A stretch of 5,915 nucleotides of DNA from contig CALBJS010000248.1 in NCBI GenBank assembly GCA_937892995.1, positions 1 to 5,915 of the forward strand, read 5' to 3'. Position numbers and translations under genes: made by a program. Every line of letters starts with the position of its first letter. Positions within the stretch are counted from its first letter, which is position 1. This stretch comes from an uncultured Peptococcaceae bacterium. Its GTDB lineage: Bacteria; Bacillota; Desulfitobacteriia; Desulfitobacteriales; Syntrophobotulaceae. The notes under the pieces were generated by a model. The model searched no databases, was not told where the DNA came from, and saw nothing but the letters and a program-made list of their open reading frames with translations. Of this stretch, positions 1-5,915 are shown piece after piece.

Positions 1-28
1 CTTTCCCTACACGACGCTCTTCTGATCT
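1..28 (+). other. Illumina TruSeq adapter remnant (not genomic)
   Basis: These bases match the 3' part of the Illumina read-1 (TruSeq universal) adapter, which ends in CGCTCTTCCGATCT. The only difference is at position 23, where the adapter has C and the window has T. The sequence from position 29 on reads straight into a penicillin-binding protein frame, so the junction lies at about 28/29. The mismatch turns the in-frame codon CGA into TGA at 23-25. This closes the reading frame of the gene to its right and could make that gene look as if it starts internally. This is sequencing-library contamination at a contig end. Confidence 0.96.
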
Positions 29-769
29 CAGCTGGTACAGGAAATCACTGCTCCTACAGGGGAAATAATCGTACCTTTTAAAAAAGAAATAGTCGGTAGG
101 GTTATTAAGGATGATACTGCTAAGTTGACCCGAGAAGTTCTGGAATCTGTCGTAACCAATGGTACAGGTAGAAGAGCTTTTCTTCCTGGATACCGAGTTG
201 CAGGTAAGACGGGGACTGCCCAGAAGGTTGCCAATGGGAGGTATATTCAGGGGGAATATGTTGCATCGTTTATCGCCTTTGCTCCTGCCGACAATCCAAG
301 ATTGACAGTATTGGTAATCATTGACGGGGTTCCTTTTTATGGAGGGGTTATAGTAGGGCCGGTAGTTCAGACGGTAATGCTCGATTCTTTAAAATATCTG
401 GGAATTAAACCCGATCTTAAGGCCCCACTTGCCCCGGGGAAGCCAATGTATGGGTTAGAGTTTCCGCCGGTTAAAAAAGCAGCTGAAGTTCCTTCGGTAC
501 TTGGACTTTCTTTAGAGGAAGCAGAGTCAGTACTCAAGAAGGCCGGATTTAACGTTATGATTGAAGGCAAGGGTTTAAATGTAATCGATCAGATACCTCA
601 TGGCGATGCTACCGTTGAAGCCGGTTCGACAGTATTACTCTATCTTGGTAATGAAGCAGGGCAACCAAGCTTAGCACCTTGGCTTGAATTCTATGATCCT
701 GATATTGAAGCTATAGAGAGCTTAGGAAGTAGAGTACCGATCAGTGCCAATCCGGGGTTATGGGAATAA
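29..769 (+). CDS. spoVD: SpoVD/FtsI-type penicillin-binding protein with C-terminal PASTA domain (5' truncated)
   Basis: This is the C-terminal 246 residues of a class B penicillin-binding protein, a membrane-anchored D,D-transpeptidase that cross-links peptidoglycan stems outside the membrane. The frame is open from position 26, but real sequence begins at 29, after the adapter. The N-terminal membrane anchor, the dimerisation domain and the SxxK and SxN active-site motifs are missing because the contig ends here. The third transpeptidase motif is visible as GKTGTAQ, with KTG at 206-214. One PASTA domain follows at about 485-652, starting EVPSVLG and ending GSTVLLYLGN. After it comes a 37-residue tail rich in Pro, Glu, Asp and Trp that ends in LWE and is not part of the PASTA fold. 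The TTG at 125 is not a credible start, because family-like sequence continues upstream of it. A single PASTA domain and a position directly before murE fit SpoVD, the sporulation-specific paralogue. A vegetative FtsI/PbpB role cannot be excluded without the N-terminus. A terminator follows the gene directly. Confidence 0.93.
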   Translation, partial: QLVQEITAPTGEIIVPFKKEIVGRVIKDDTAKLTREVLESVVTNGTGRRAFLPGYRVAGKTGTAQKVANGRYIQGEYVASFIAFAPADNPRLTVLVIIDGVPFYGGVIVGPVVQTVMLDSLKYLGIKPDLKAPLAPGKPMYGLEFPPVKKAAEVPSVLGLSLEEAESVLKKAGFNVMIEGKGLNVIDQIPHGDATVEAGSTVLLYLGNEAGQPSLAPWLEFYDPDIEAIESLGSRVPISANPGLWE

Positions 770-772
770 CTC

Positions 773-820
773 ATAGCAGATCTAAAGTTCGAAATTCTAG
801 GTCTGCTATCCATTTTTTTT
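773..820 (+). terminator. Rho-independent terminator after the penicillin-binding protein gene
   Basis: The arm at 773-784 (ATAGCAGATCTA) pairs with 798-809 (TAGGTCTGCTAT) in a 12-bp stem that contains one G-U pair (781 with 801). The 13-base apical region can pair further past one A-C mismatch. Three bases after the stem comes a run of eight T at 813-820. The hairpin starts 3 bases after the TAA stop of the upstream gene. Stem, T-run and placement together make a convincing intrinsic terminator. It implies that most spoVD transcripts end before murE. Confidence 0.88.
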
Positions 821-823
821 GTT

Positions 824-829
824 TATAAT
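824..829 (+). promoter_or_regulatory. Candidate sigma-A -10 box for the murE-murF-mraY-murD transcript
   Basis: A perfect TATAAT lies 68 bases before the murE ATG and just after the terminator T-run. A TG pair at 820-821 sits one base too far upstream for a textbook extended -10. No good -35 hexamer is found 16 to 18 bases upstream, where the terminator stem lies. The call rests on the perfect -10, its position in a gap and the need for a new start after a strong terminator. Transcription would begin near 836 and give a leader of about 60 bases. Confidence 0.45.
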
Positions 830-883
830 AGAAAGAGTAGTTTTTTAAGGATTTTAGCACTTACTTGGATGATGGTTGGGTGA

Positions 884-890
884 AAGGGTG
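884..890 (+). promoter_or_regulatory. Ribosome binding site that decides the murE start
   Basis: The purine-rich AAGGGTG lies 6 bases before the ATG at 897. It is downstream of the TTG at 876 and overlaps the in-frame GTG at 888, so it can serve only the ATG. Upstream of the TTG there is only a weak GGATGATGG stretch. The ATG at 897 is therefore the preferred start. Confidence 0.6.
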
Positions 891-896
891 AAGAAA

Positions 897-2375
897 ATGG
901 TAAGTAATGCTAGGGCTTTAATCGATTTAATGAGCAAGATAAAGGAAGTGGAAGTACTCGGGAATACCGGAGTAATGATCTCCGGTATCACTCATAATTC
1001 TAAGGAAGTCTCGCCAGGGGACATTTATGTCTGTATCCCTGGCTTTAAACTAGACGGGCATGATTTTGCAGAAGAGGCAGTGCAAGCCGGAGCTTCTGTT
1101 TTAGTAGTTGAACGATATTTGGATCTGGAAATTCCGCAATTAAAAGTGAAAGATTCTCGTCAATTTATTGGCTACTTAGCTGCCGCTGTATACGGAGAAC
1201 CCTCCCGGAAGCTTAAACTGGTCGGGGTAACAGGAACTAACGGAAAAACCACAGTGACTCATCTCGTAGAGAAAATAGCCCGGCTCGGAGGAAAGAAAAC
1301 CGGACTGATTGGGACTTTAGGAGCTAGGATCGCTGAGCGGGAGCTTCCGGGGCAACATACTACTCCGGAATCAACTGAAATTCAAAAATTGCTGGCCGCT
1401 ATGGTCTCGGAGGGAGTGGAAACGGCGGTCATGGAAGTGTCTTCCCATGCCCTGGATCTCGGCAGGGTAAACGGTTGCACCTATAGGGCGGGGATATTTA
1501 CTAATCTGTCCCAGGATCATTTGGATTATCATCAGGATATGCAGGAATATCTCGAAGCTAAAGCCCTTCTTTTTTCCGGTATGAATGAGGATACTGAGGA
1601 TCAATTCGCCGTGCTAAATGCGGATGATGCTTCTTGTGAGTATCTAACACAGAGGACAGCATGCAAAATAATAACCTACGGGGTGGATTCTGAGGCTGAT
1701 TTTAGGGCCCGAAATATCAGGCTTACTGCTAGGGGGGTCGAATTTGAGGTTGTATTCCAAGGTTCTAAAGCCCAAGTATTTTATAGTACTCCCGGAAAAT
1801 TTAGTGTATATAACGCTCTAGCCGCCTTTACCTGGGGAATTGTTTCCGGTTATCCTCTGGAGATTGTTATTAAGGCTCTAAAGGAAATAAAAGGTGTGCC
1901 TGGAAGATTTGAAAGTATTCGCAGGGGACAACCTTTTCAGGTCATAGTTGATTACGCCCATACTCCGGATGGCCTAGAGAATGTTTTAGAAACCGCTAGG
2001 GAAATAACTATAGGCAGGCTAATAACGGTGTTCGGATGCGGGGGAGACCGAGATAGGAGGAAGCGTCCTTTAATGGGGGAAGCTGCAGATCGTTTAAGTG
2101 ACTATCTTGTGGTTACTTCCGATAATCCCCGAACCGAAGATCCGGACAAGATTATTGAGGATATTCTTCCAGGTATCGGGAGAGCGAGCTATAAAATCAT
2201 TGCCGATCGTCGTAGCGCCATTAATCACGCCTGTTCAATTGCTTTACCAGGTGATACTATATTAATTGCAGGTAAAGGACATGAAGACTATCAAATTATC
2301 GGAATAAAAAAGATTCACTTTGACGATAGAGAAGAAGTGGAAAGAGCATTAAGGGGAATTGGGTATGTGGAATAG
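897..2375 (+). CDS. murE: UDP-MurNAc-L-Ala-D-Glu:meso-diaminopimelate ligase (MurE)
   Basis: MurE is the cytoplasmic ATP-dependent ligase that adds the third residue of the peptidoglycan stem peptide. The product has 492 residues from the ATG, a normal length. In order it shows the N-terminal UDP-MurNAc-binding domain (SGITHNSKEVSPGDIYVCIPG), the ATP-binding loop GVTGTNGKTT (residues 110-119), the EVSSHAL and TNLSQDHLDYH motifs, Lys222 in YLEAKAL (the lysine that is carbamylated in the family), and the C-terminal domain. The substrate motif DNPR at residues 409-412 marks meso-diaminopimelate specificity rather than L-lysine. Arg385 in GGDRDRR and Gly459 and Glu463 in AGKGHED match the other diaminopimelate contacts known from E. 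coli MurE. The usual HG after DHLDY reads HQ here. Starts at TTG 876 or GTG 888 would add 7 or 3 residues but have poorer ribosome binding sites. The gene follows a terminator and probable promoter, and its end overlaps murF. Confidence 0.97.
   Translation: MVSNARALIDLMSKIKEVEVLGNTGVMISGITHNSKEVSPGDIYVCIPGFKLDGHDFAEEAVQAGASVLVVERYLDLEIPQLKVKDSRQFIGYLAAAVYGEPSRKLKLVGVTGTNGKTTVTHLVEKIARLGGKKTGLIGTLGARIAERELPGQHTTPESTEIQKLLAAMVSEGVETAVMEVSSHALDLGRVNGCTYRAGIFTNLSQDHLDYHQDMQEYLEAKALLFSGMNEDTEDQFAVLNADDASCEYLTQRTACKIITYGVDSEADFRARNIRLTARGVEFEVVFQGSKAQVFYSTPGKFSVYNALAAFTWGIVSGYPLEIVIKALKEIKGVPGRFESIRRGQPFQVIVDYAHTPDGLENVLETAREITIGRLITVFGCGGDRDRRKRPLMGEAADRLSDYLVVTSDNPRTEDPDKIIEDILPGIGRASYKIIADRRSAINHACSIALPGDTILIAGKGHEDYQIIGIKKIHFDDREEVERALRGIGYVE
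2351..2358 (+). promoter_or_regulatory. murF ribosome binding site inside the end of murE
   Basis: AAGGGGAA lies within the murE coding end, with the G run finishing 8 bases before the ATG at 2365. An in-frame TTG at 2359 follows the motif directly and is too close to use it, so the ATG is preferred. Ribosomes finishing murE would pass over this site, which suggests translational coupling. Confidence 0.65.
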
Positions 2376-3771
2376 TGGAAAAATTGCTCAGGTCTTAGGT
2401 GGCAAACTCTATGGCAGTGAGGAAGTCCCTTTTCAGGGGTGTGTCCTTGATAGTCGCCAGGTAAGAGAGGGAGAGGTATTCGTAGCTATTCAAGGGGAGA
2501 AGACCGATGGCCATATTTACATTCGCCATGCTTTTGAGGCCGGAGCAGGGATAGTGTTGGCGGAAACAGCGAGATTAGAGGAGCTCGGGTTGCCCGAAAC
2601 TCCTGAAAATAAAGCTCTGATTTCGGTTAGGAATTCTACGGCGGCTTTGCAGGCTTTAGCCAAAGCTTGGAGGAAGGAAATCAAGCCGCTAGTCGTAGGT
2701 ATCACCGGCAGTAGTGGTAAAACAACTACTAAGGACATGGTAGCCGCTGTCTTGGCTCAGAAGTACCGGATACATAAAAGTAGGGAGAATCATAATAATG
2801 AACTCGGTCTACCGCTTACCATTCTGAGTGCACCCCGTGAAACAGAGGCCATGGTACTGGAAATGGGAATGAGGGGTCTTGGTCAAATAGCAGCTCTCTG
2901 TGAGATTTGTAGCCCCTCTATCGGGGTAATCACCAATATTGGCAATACTCATCTGGAGTTGTTAGGTTCGCAGGAAAAAATAGCTGAGGCTAAATGGGAA
3001 CTTATCGCTAGTCTTCCGGAAGAAGGAACGGCGGTACTTAACGCTGAGGATTTCTTTAGTATTGAGAAGGCTAAGAAAACAGTAATCAAGAAAGTGTTCT
3101 ATGGAATAGAAGGGAGATACGTTCAACCAGATGTTTATGGGGAGAAACTTCAAGTTTCGGGGTTTCTTAAGACCATTTTCGAAGCTAACGCTTATACAGA
3201 AAAGACTAAAATAATTCTTCCTTTGCCTGGTAAACATAATGTCCTTGATGCTTTAGCAGCTTTAGCAGTGGGCCTAAGCTGCGGAGTTTCCCTGGAGCAA
3301 GCCTCTTTAGCCTTAGAGAGATTCGAACTTTCTAAGATGAGATTGGAGATTTTCCCAGGAGTTGCGGGAAGCATAGTGATTAGTGATGTTTATAACGCTA
3401 ACCCTGCTTCTATGAAAGCCTCTCTTCAAGTCCTTTCCGAACGGGGTGGGAGCAAAACCATTGCTGTTTTGGGAGAAATGTATGAGCTTGGAGATGCGGC
3501 TATTTCCGGTCATAGAGAAGTAGGTCAGCTAGCTTCTATTCTTAAGATCAGTGAACTTGTAACAGTTGGAAAGTTGGCTGAAGATATAGCTAGGGGAGCA
3601 ATGCAGGCGGGGTTGCCCGCTGAAAGAATACATGTCTGTGGGAATTGTGACCAAGCTGCCTTCTTGACCCGGCGTTTATTGGAAGAGATAGGTCCTGATG
3701 CTTGGATCCTCGTAAAAGGCTCGAGGGGCATGAAGATGGAAAGAGTGAGTCAACAATTGGTAAGAAGATAA
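2365..3771 (+). CDS. murF: UDP-MurNAc-tripeptide:D-alanyl-D-alanine ligase (MurF)
   Basis: MurF is the cytoplasmic ligase that uses ATP to join D-Ala-D-Ala to the UDP-MurNAc-tripeptide, completing the pentapeptide precursor. The 468-residue product is full length for the family. The N-terminal domain opens with IAQVLGGKLYG and contains DSRQVREGEVFVAIQGEKTDGH. The ATP-binding loop GITGSSGKTTT is at residues 112-122 with Lys119 as the phosphate-binding lysine. HNNELGLP (143-150), EMGMRGLGQI, ITNIGNTHLE and the AEAKWEL lysine motif follow. The C-terminal domain has DVYNANPASM (YNANPASM at 343-350), AVLGEMYELGD and the closing VKGSRGMKME. All are MurF hallmarks, and the NNE and YNANP motifs separate it from MurE and MurD. 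The 11-base overlap with murE places the two genes on one transcript. In Bacillus subtilis murF lies outside this cluster, so its place here is the more common bacterial arrangement. Confidence 0.97.
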   Translation: MWNSGKIAQVLGGKLYGSEEVPFQGCVLDSRQVREGEVFVAIQGEKTDGHIYIRHAFEAGAGIVLAETARLEELGLPETPENKALISVRNSTAALQALAKAWRKEIKPLVVGITGSSGKTTTKDMVAAVLAQKYRIHKSRENHNNELGLPLTILSAPRETEAMVLEMGMRGLGQIAALCEICSPSIGVITNIGNTHLELLGSQEKIAEAKWELIASLPEEGTAVLNAEDFFSIEKAKKTVIKKVFYGIEGRYVQPDVYGEKLQVSGFLKTIFEANAYTEKTKIILPLPGKHNVLDALAALAVGLSCGVSLEQASLALERFELSKMRLEIFPGVAGSIVISDVYNANPASMKASLQVLSERGGSKTIAVLGEMYELGDAAISGHREVGQLASILKISELVTVGKLAEDIARGAMQAGLPAERIHVCGNCDQAAFLTRRLLEEIGPDAWILVKGSRGMKMERVSQQLVRR

Positions 3772-3811
3772 AAAATCAAGCATAGAATGTAACAATAGAA
3801 AACCTGTGAAG

Positions 3812-3817
3812 AAAGGA
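3812..3817 (+). promoter_or_regulatory. mraY ribosome binding site supporting a GTG start
   Basis: AAAGGA lies 11 bases before the GTG at 3829, slightly long but usable spacing. The next in-frame ATG, at 3847, would remove the first six residues and has no purine-rich site at a proper distance. The 57-base gap from murF holds no hairpin with a T-run, so transcription probably reads through. Confidence 0.5.
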
Positions 3818-3828
3818 ATATTCAAAAA

Positions 3829-4836
3829 GTGGTAGAGAAAATCTTTATGGCAGTAGGGGTTGCCCTATTGGTAAGCCTTATAGTAGGACCTTTTTTAATC
3901 CCAGTCCTACGGGTTCTAAAATTTGGTCAAAGTATCCGAGATGATGGCCCCCAAAGGCATCTATCCAAGGCAGGGACACCTACCATGGGGGGATTGATCT
4001 TTCTTTGTGGGATTGTTGTTGCCGTCCTCTTGATAGCCGAACGTCCTTACTCGCCGGGTCTCCTAACATTACTCGGAATAACTTTGGGATTTGGACTTAT
4101 AGGTTTCTTAGATGATTTTCTTAAGGTTTTACGAAAACGTAATCTGGGATTAAGAGCTAAGCAAAAACTTGCTGGGGAGTTTCTTCTTGCTCTTGTTCTT
4201 GCCGGAGCTTCTGCTATGTTCCTGGGTAGAGGTACTATAGTAGGAATACCCTTTACTTCTCTGGAAATAAACCTTGGAATTCTATATTATCCTCTGGTGG
4301 CCTTGGTGGTAGTCAGTGCTACAAATGCCGTGAATCTGACAGATGGCCTTGATGGGTTAGCGGCAGGGTGCACTGCTTTCGTGGCAATCGGTTATATCTT
4401 AATTTCTATTCTGGCCGTAAAAAGTGGGTTTTTAGAAGGAGTGGCCGTTAATTCCAGTGATCTAGCTGTGTTCGCAGCTGCCGTAACCGGGGGGTGTCTT
4501 GGATTTCTACGTTTTAACCTTCATCCGGCGAGAGTTTTTATGGGTGATTGTGGTTCCTTAGCCTTAGGAGGAGCCTTAGCAGGACTAGCTATCTTAAGTA
4601 AAAGTGAACTTGTCCTGATTATCCTTGGTGGAGTGTATGTTTTGGAGGCCTTATCGGTTATTATTCAAGTGATTTCTTTCCAAACTAGGGGGAAGAGGAT
4701 TTTTAGAATGAGTCCGCTGCATCATCATTTTGAGCTTGGGGGCTGGAGCGAGAAGAAGGTAGTTACGGTCTTTTGGATGGTTGCGGTGATCTTCGCTCTC
4801 TTAGGTGTGTTTTCTTATTCGCTCATGGTAATATGA
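3829..4836 (+). CDS. mraY: Phospho-N-acetylmuramoyl-pentapeptide transferase (MraY)
   Basis: MraY is a polytopic membrane enzyme that transfers phospho-MurNAc-pentapeptide from UDP to undecaprenyl phosphate, making lipid I on the cytoplasmic face. The 335-residue product is a little above 320, as expected, and is strongly hydrophobic, with repeated segments that fit the family's ten membrane helices. Diagnostic motifs are all present: GQSIRDDGPQRHLSKAGTPT near the N-terminus, followed directly by MGG; the aspartate pair Asp95-Asp96 in FLDDFLKV; NAVNLTDGLDGLA at residues 166-178; NLHPARVFMGDCGSLALGG with Asp240; and the histidine motif SPLHHHFE at 295-302. These correspond to the magnesium-binding and catalytic positions known in the family. 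The GTG start is chosen from the upstream AAAGGA and the match of the N-terminus to the family. The gene sits between murF, which makes its substrate, and murD. I see no frameshift or missing motif. Confidence 0.97.
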   Translation: MVEKIFMAVGVALLVSLIVGPFLIPVLRVLKFGQSIRDDGPQRHLSKAGTPTMGGLIFLCGIVVAVLLIAERPYSPGLLTLLGITLGFGLIGFLDDFLKVLRKRNLGLRAKQKLAGEFLLALVLAGASAMFLGRGTIVGIPFTSLEINLGILYYPLVALVVVSATNAVNLTDGLDGLAAGCTAFVAIGYILISILAVKSGFLEGVAVNSSDLAVFAAAVTGGCLGFLRFNLHPARVFMGDCGSLALGGALAGLAILSKSELVLIILGGVYVLEALSVIIQVISFQTRGKRIFRMSPLHHHFELGGWSEKKVVTVFWMVAVIFALLGVFSYSLMVI

Positions 4837-4930
4837 AAAGACTAAGAGATTGTATTTTCACTAATGGGTCGGGAGACAGTCAGCATGCATTATTATGCAG
4901 GTGATTGTAAGCTATATGTTTTGGGTTACT

Positions 4931-4937
4931 GGGGGAA
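4931..4937 (+). promoter_or_regulatory. Strong ribosome binding site for murD
   Basis: GGGGGAA ends 7 bases before the ATG at 4945 and is the best ribosome binding site in the gap. The murD frame is also open upstream back to the TAA at 4843-4845. That stretch has further in-frame ATGs at 4864, with no obvious site, and at 4885, with GGGAG at 4871-4875. The family N-terminus begins at the 4945 start. Confidence 0.6.
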
Positions 4938-4944
4938 GTGTATT

Positions 4945-5915
4945 ATGAATCTTTTAGGTAAAAGGGTCCTGGTGGTTGGTGGTGGAAAAAGTGGAATAGC
5001 TGCAGGAGGGAAGCTTCTGCGAATGGGTGCAGAGGTCTTTCTAACGGATAGGCAACCTAAGGAAAAACTGCAGGGTTTAAAGAAATTGGGGTTAGATGAT
5101 GAGCATTTCGTTTTGGAACAGGAACCTGATTTGGATTTTATTAGACCGGATCTCCTTGTTCTGTCCCCAGGGGTATCACCACTACTTTCCTTTATCCAAG
5201 AAGGATTAAGAAGGGATATTCCGGTTTGGAGTGAAGTAGAACTTGCTCTTAGGGATTCGGATGCTCAGCTAGTGGGAATTACAGGGAGTAATGGGAAAAC
5301 AACTACGACTACCCTTTTGGGAGAATTAGCGAAAGCAACGGGTAAAAAGACTATTGTAGCCGGTAACATAGGAGTGGCTCTCAGCGGTCTAGTAGATGAT
5401 TTGGATGAGGACGGTATTGTGGTAGCAGAGCTGTCTAGCTTTCAGTTGGAACTCATAGATAAAATGAGAGTCAACATAGCACTTGTCCTGAACTTAACCC
5501 CAGATCATCTTGATCGTCATGGCACCATAGAAAATTATTTTCAAGCAAAAGCTCGAATTCTGGAAAATCAGACCGAAGAAGACTTGGCCATTTTAAATTG
5601 GGATGATTCCGTAGTAAGGGATTTTGCTCGGCGGACTAAGGCGAGGATTACGTATTTTAGCTTTCGCGAGCAATTAGAAAATGGAATCTGTCTAGAGGGT
5701 GAGGATATTGTCTTAAAAAACAATTCACGTGCTACTAGAATTATCGGTTCCAAGGAGTTATTGTTACGGGGAGGTCACAATATAGAAAACGTTATGGCTG
5801 CCGCAGCTGCTGCTCTAGGATTAGGATTAGGTATTGACGGGATAGCTAAGGTGCTTAGGAGGTTTCACCCTGTTAAACATAGACAAGAAATCGTAGGTAA
5901 ATTTAATAATATTTT
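4945..5915 (+). CDS. murD: UDP-MurNAc-L-alanine:D-glutamate ligase (MurD), 3' truncated by the window
   Basis: MurD is the cytoplasmic ligase that adds D-glutamate to UDP-MurNAc-L-alanine, one step before MurE. The window holds 323 codons plus two bases and ends before a stop; family members are about 450 residues long. The N-terminal Rossmann-like domain opens with LLGKRVLVVGGGKSGIAA and contains VLSPGVSP. The ATP-binding loop GITGSNGKTTT is at residues 111-121 (Lys118), followed by NIG (141-143), ELSSFQLE from Glu162, LNLTPDHLDRHGT, and Lys202 in YFQAKARI, the position carbamylated in the family. RGGHNIENVMAAAAA and KHRQEIVG (His312-Arg313) lead into the C-terminal domain, which is mostly missing. 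The motif order and spacing agree closely with E. coli MurD. The start at 4945 rests on the GGGGGAA site and the family N-terminus. The 108-base gap to mraY shows no terminator, so murD probably shares its transcript. Confidence 0.96.
   Translation, partial: MNLLGKRVLVVGGGKSGIAAGGKLLRMGAEVFLTDRQPKEKLQGLKKLGLDDEHFVLEQEPDLDFIRPDLLVLSPGVSPLLSFIQEGLRRDIPVWSEVELALRDSDAQLVGITGSNGKTTTTTLLGELAKATGKKTIVAGNIGVALSGLVDDLDEDGIVVAELSSFQLELIDKMRVNIALVLNLTPDHLDRHGTIENYFQAKARILENQTEEDLAILNWDDSVVRDFARRTKARITYFSFREQLENGICLEGEDIVLKNNSRATRIIGSKELLLRGGHNIENVMAAAAAALGLGLGIDGIAKVLRRFHPVKHRQEIVGKFNNI

Noticed and set aside
125..769. A complete 214-residue protein starting at TTG 125
   Set aside because: The same frame continues upstream to position 26 with sequence that fits the transpeptidase domain, and no ribosome binding site precedes the TTG. 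The apparent start results from the stop in the adapter.
2962..3237. A 91-codon minus-strand open frame inside murF
   Set aside because: It lies entirely within the well-supported murF gene, resembles no protein family I recognise, and shows no ribosome binding site. The other short minus-strand frames in the window are rejected for the same reasons.
3251..3268. Exact tandem copy of CTTTAGCAG in murF
   Set aside because: It encodes the Leu-Ala-rich helix (LAALAVG) that follows the HNVLDALAA motif in this family, so protein sequence explains it.
3772..3828. Regulatory element or terminator between murF and mraY
   Set aside because: The 57 A-rich bases contain no hairpin with a T-run and no convincing promoter pair, only the mraY ribosome binding site.
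4887..4900. Inverted repeat TGCAT-TATT-ATGCA in the mraY-murD gap, as terminator or operator
   Set aside because: The stem is only five base pairs, A-T rich, does not extend, and no T-run follows. It is not supportable as a terminator, and no known operator matches.
4850..4900. Possible promoter for murD (TTGTAT with TATTAT-like boxes)
   Set aside because: The -35 candidate matches consensus at only three of six bases and the spacing to the -10-like sequence is wrong. Read-through from mraY is the simpler explanation.
5815..5832. Three near-identical hexamers (CTAGGA, TTAGGA, TTAGGT), telomere-like
   Set aside because: They are in frame within murD and encode Leu-Gly repeats at a helix end. 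Three copies are too few to suggest a functional repeat.

Overview
The window is a section of a bacterial division and cell-wall (dcw) cluster with every gene on the + strand. It holds the 3' end of a SpoVD/FtsI-type penicillin-binding protein gene, complete murE, murF and mraY, and the 5' two-thirds or so of murD. The first 28 bases are not genomic: they match the end of the Illumina TruSeq read-1 adapter with one mismatch. The left edge is therefore an untrimmed contig end.

Organism (inference): the gene order spoVD-murE-murF-mraY-murD, the single PASTA domain on the penicillin-binding protein, the meso-DAP-type MurE, the purine-rich ribosome binding sites and the moderate base composition suggest a Gram-positive, probably spore-forming member of the Firmicutes/Clostridia. 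Desulfitobacterium/Desulfosporosinus-type Peptococcaceae are a plausible home, but the sequence alone does not settle this.

Layout: 1-28 adapter; 29-769 partial spoVD-like gene; 773-820 intrinsic terminator, followed at once by a perfect TATAAT at 824-829 that may start a new transcript; 897-2375 murE; 2365-3771 murF, overlapping murE by 11 bases; 3829-4836 mraY after a 57-base gap; 4945-5915 murD after a 108-base gap, cut off by the window end. No stretch longer than about 130 bases lacks a gene. No tRNA, rRNA, CRISPR, insertion sequence or long repeat was seen.

How the genes work together: MurD adds D-Glu to UDP-MurNAc-L-Ala, MurE adds meso-diaminopimelate, and MurF adds D-Ala-D-Ala. MraY then moves phospho-MurNAc-pentapeptide onto undecaprenyl phosphate to make lipid I. 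The penicillin-binding protein acts at the end of the pathway by cross-linking the finished peptide stems outside the membrane. The catalytic motifs of each visible enzyme are intact.

I see no previously undescribed biological system here. The points worth a second look are the adapter and the stop codon it introduces, the terminator-promoter junction that separates spoVD from the mur genes, the unsettled murD start, and the extra C-terminal tail on the penicillin-binding protein.
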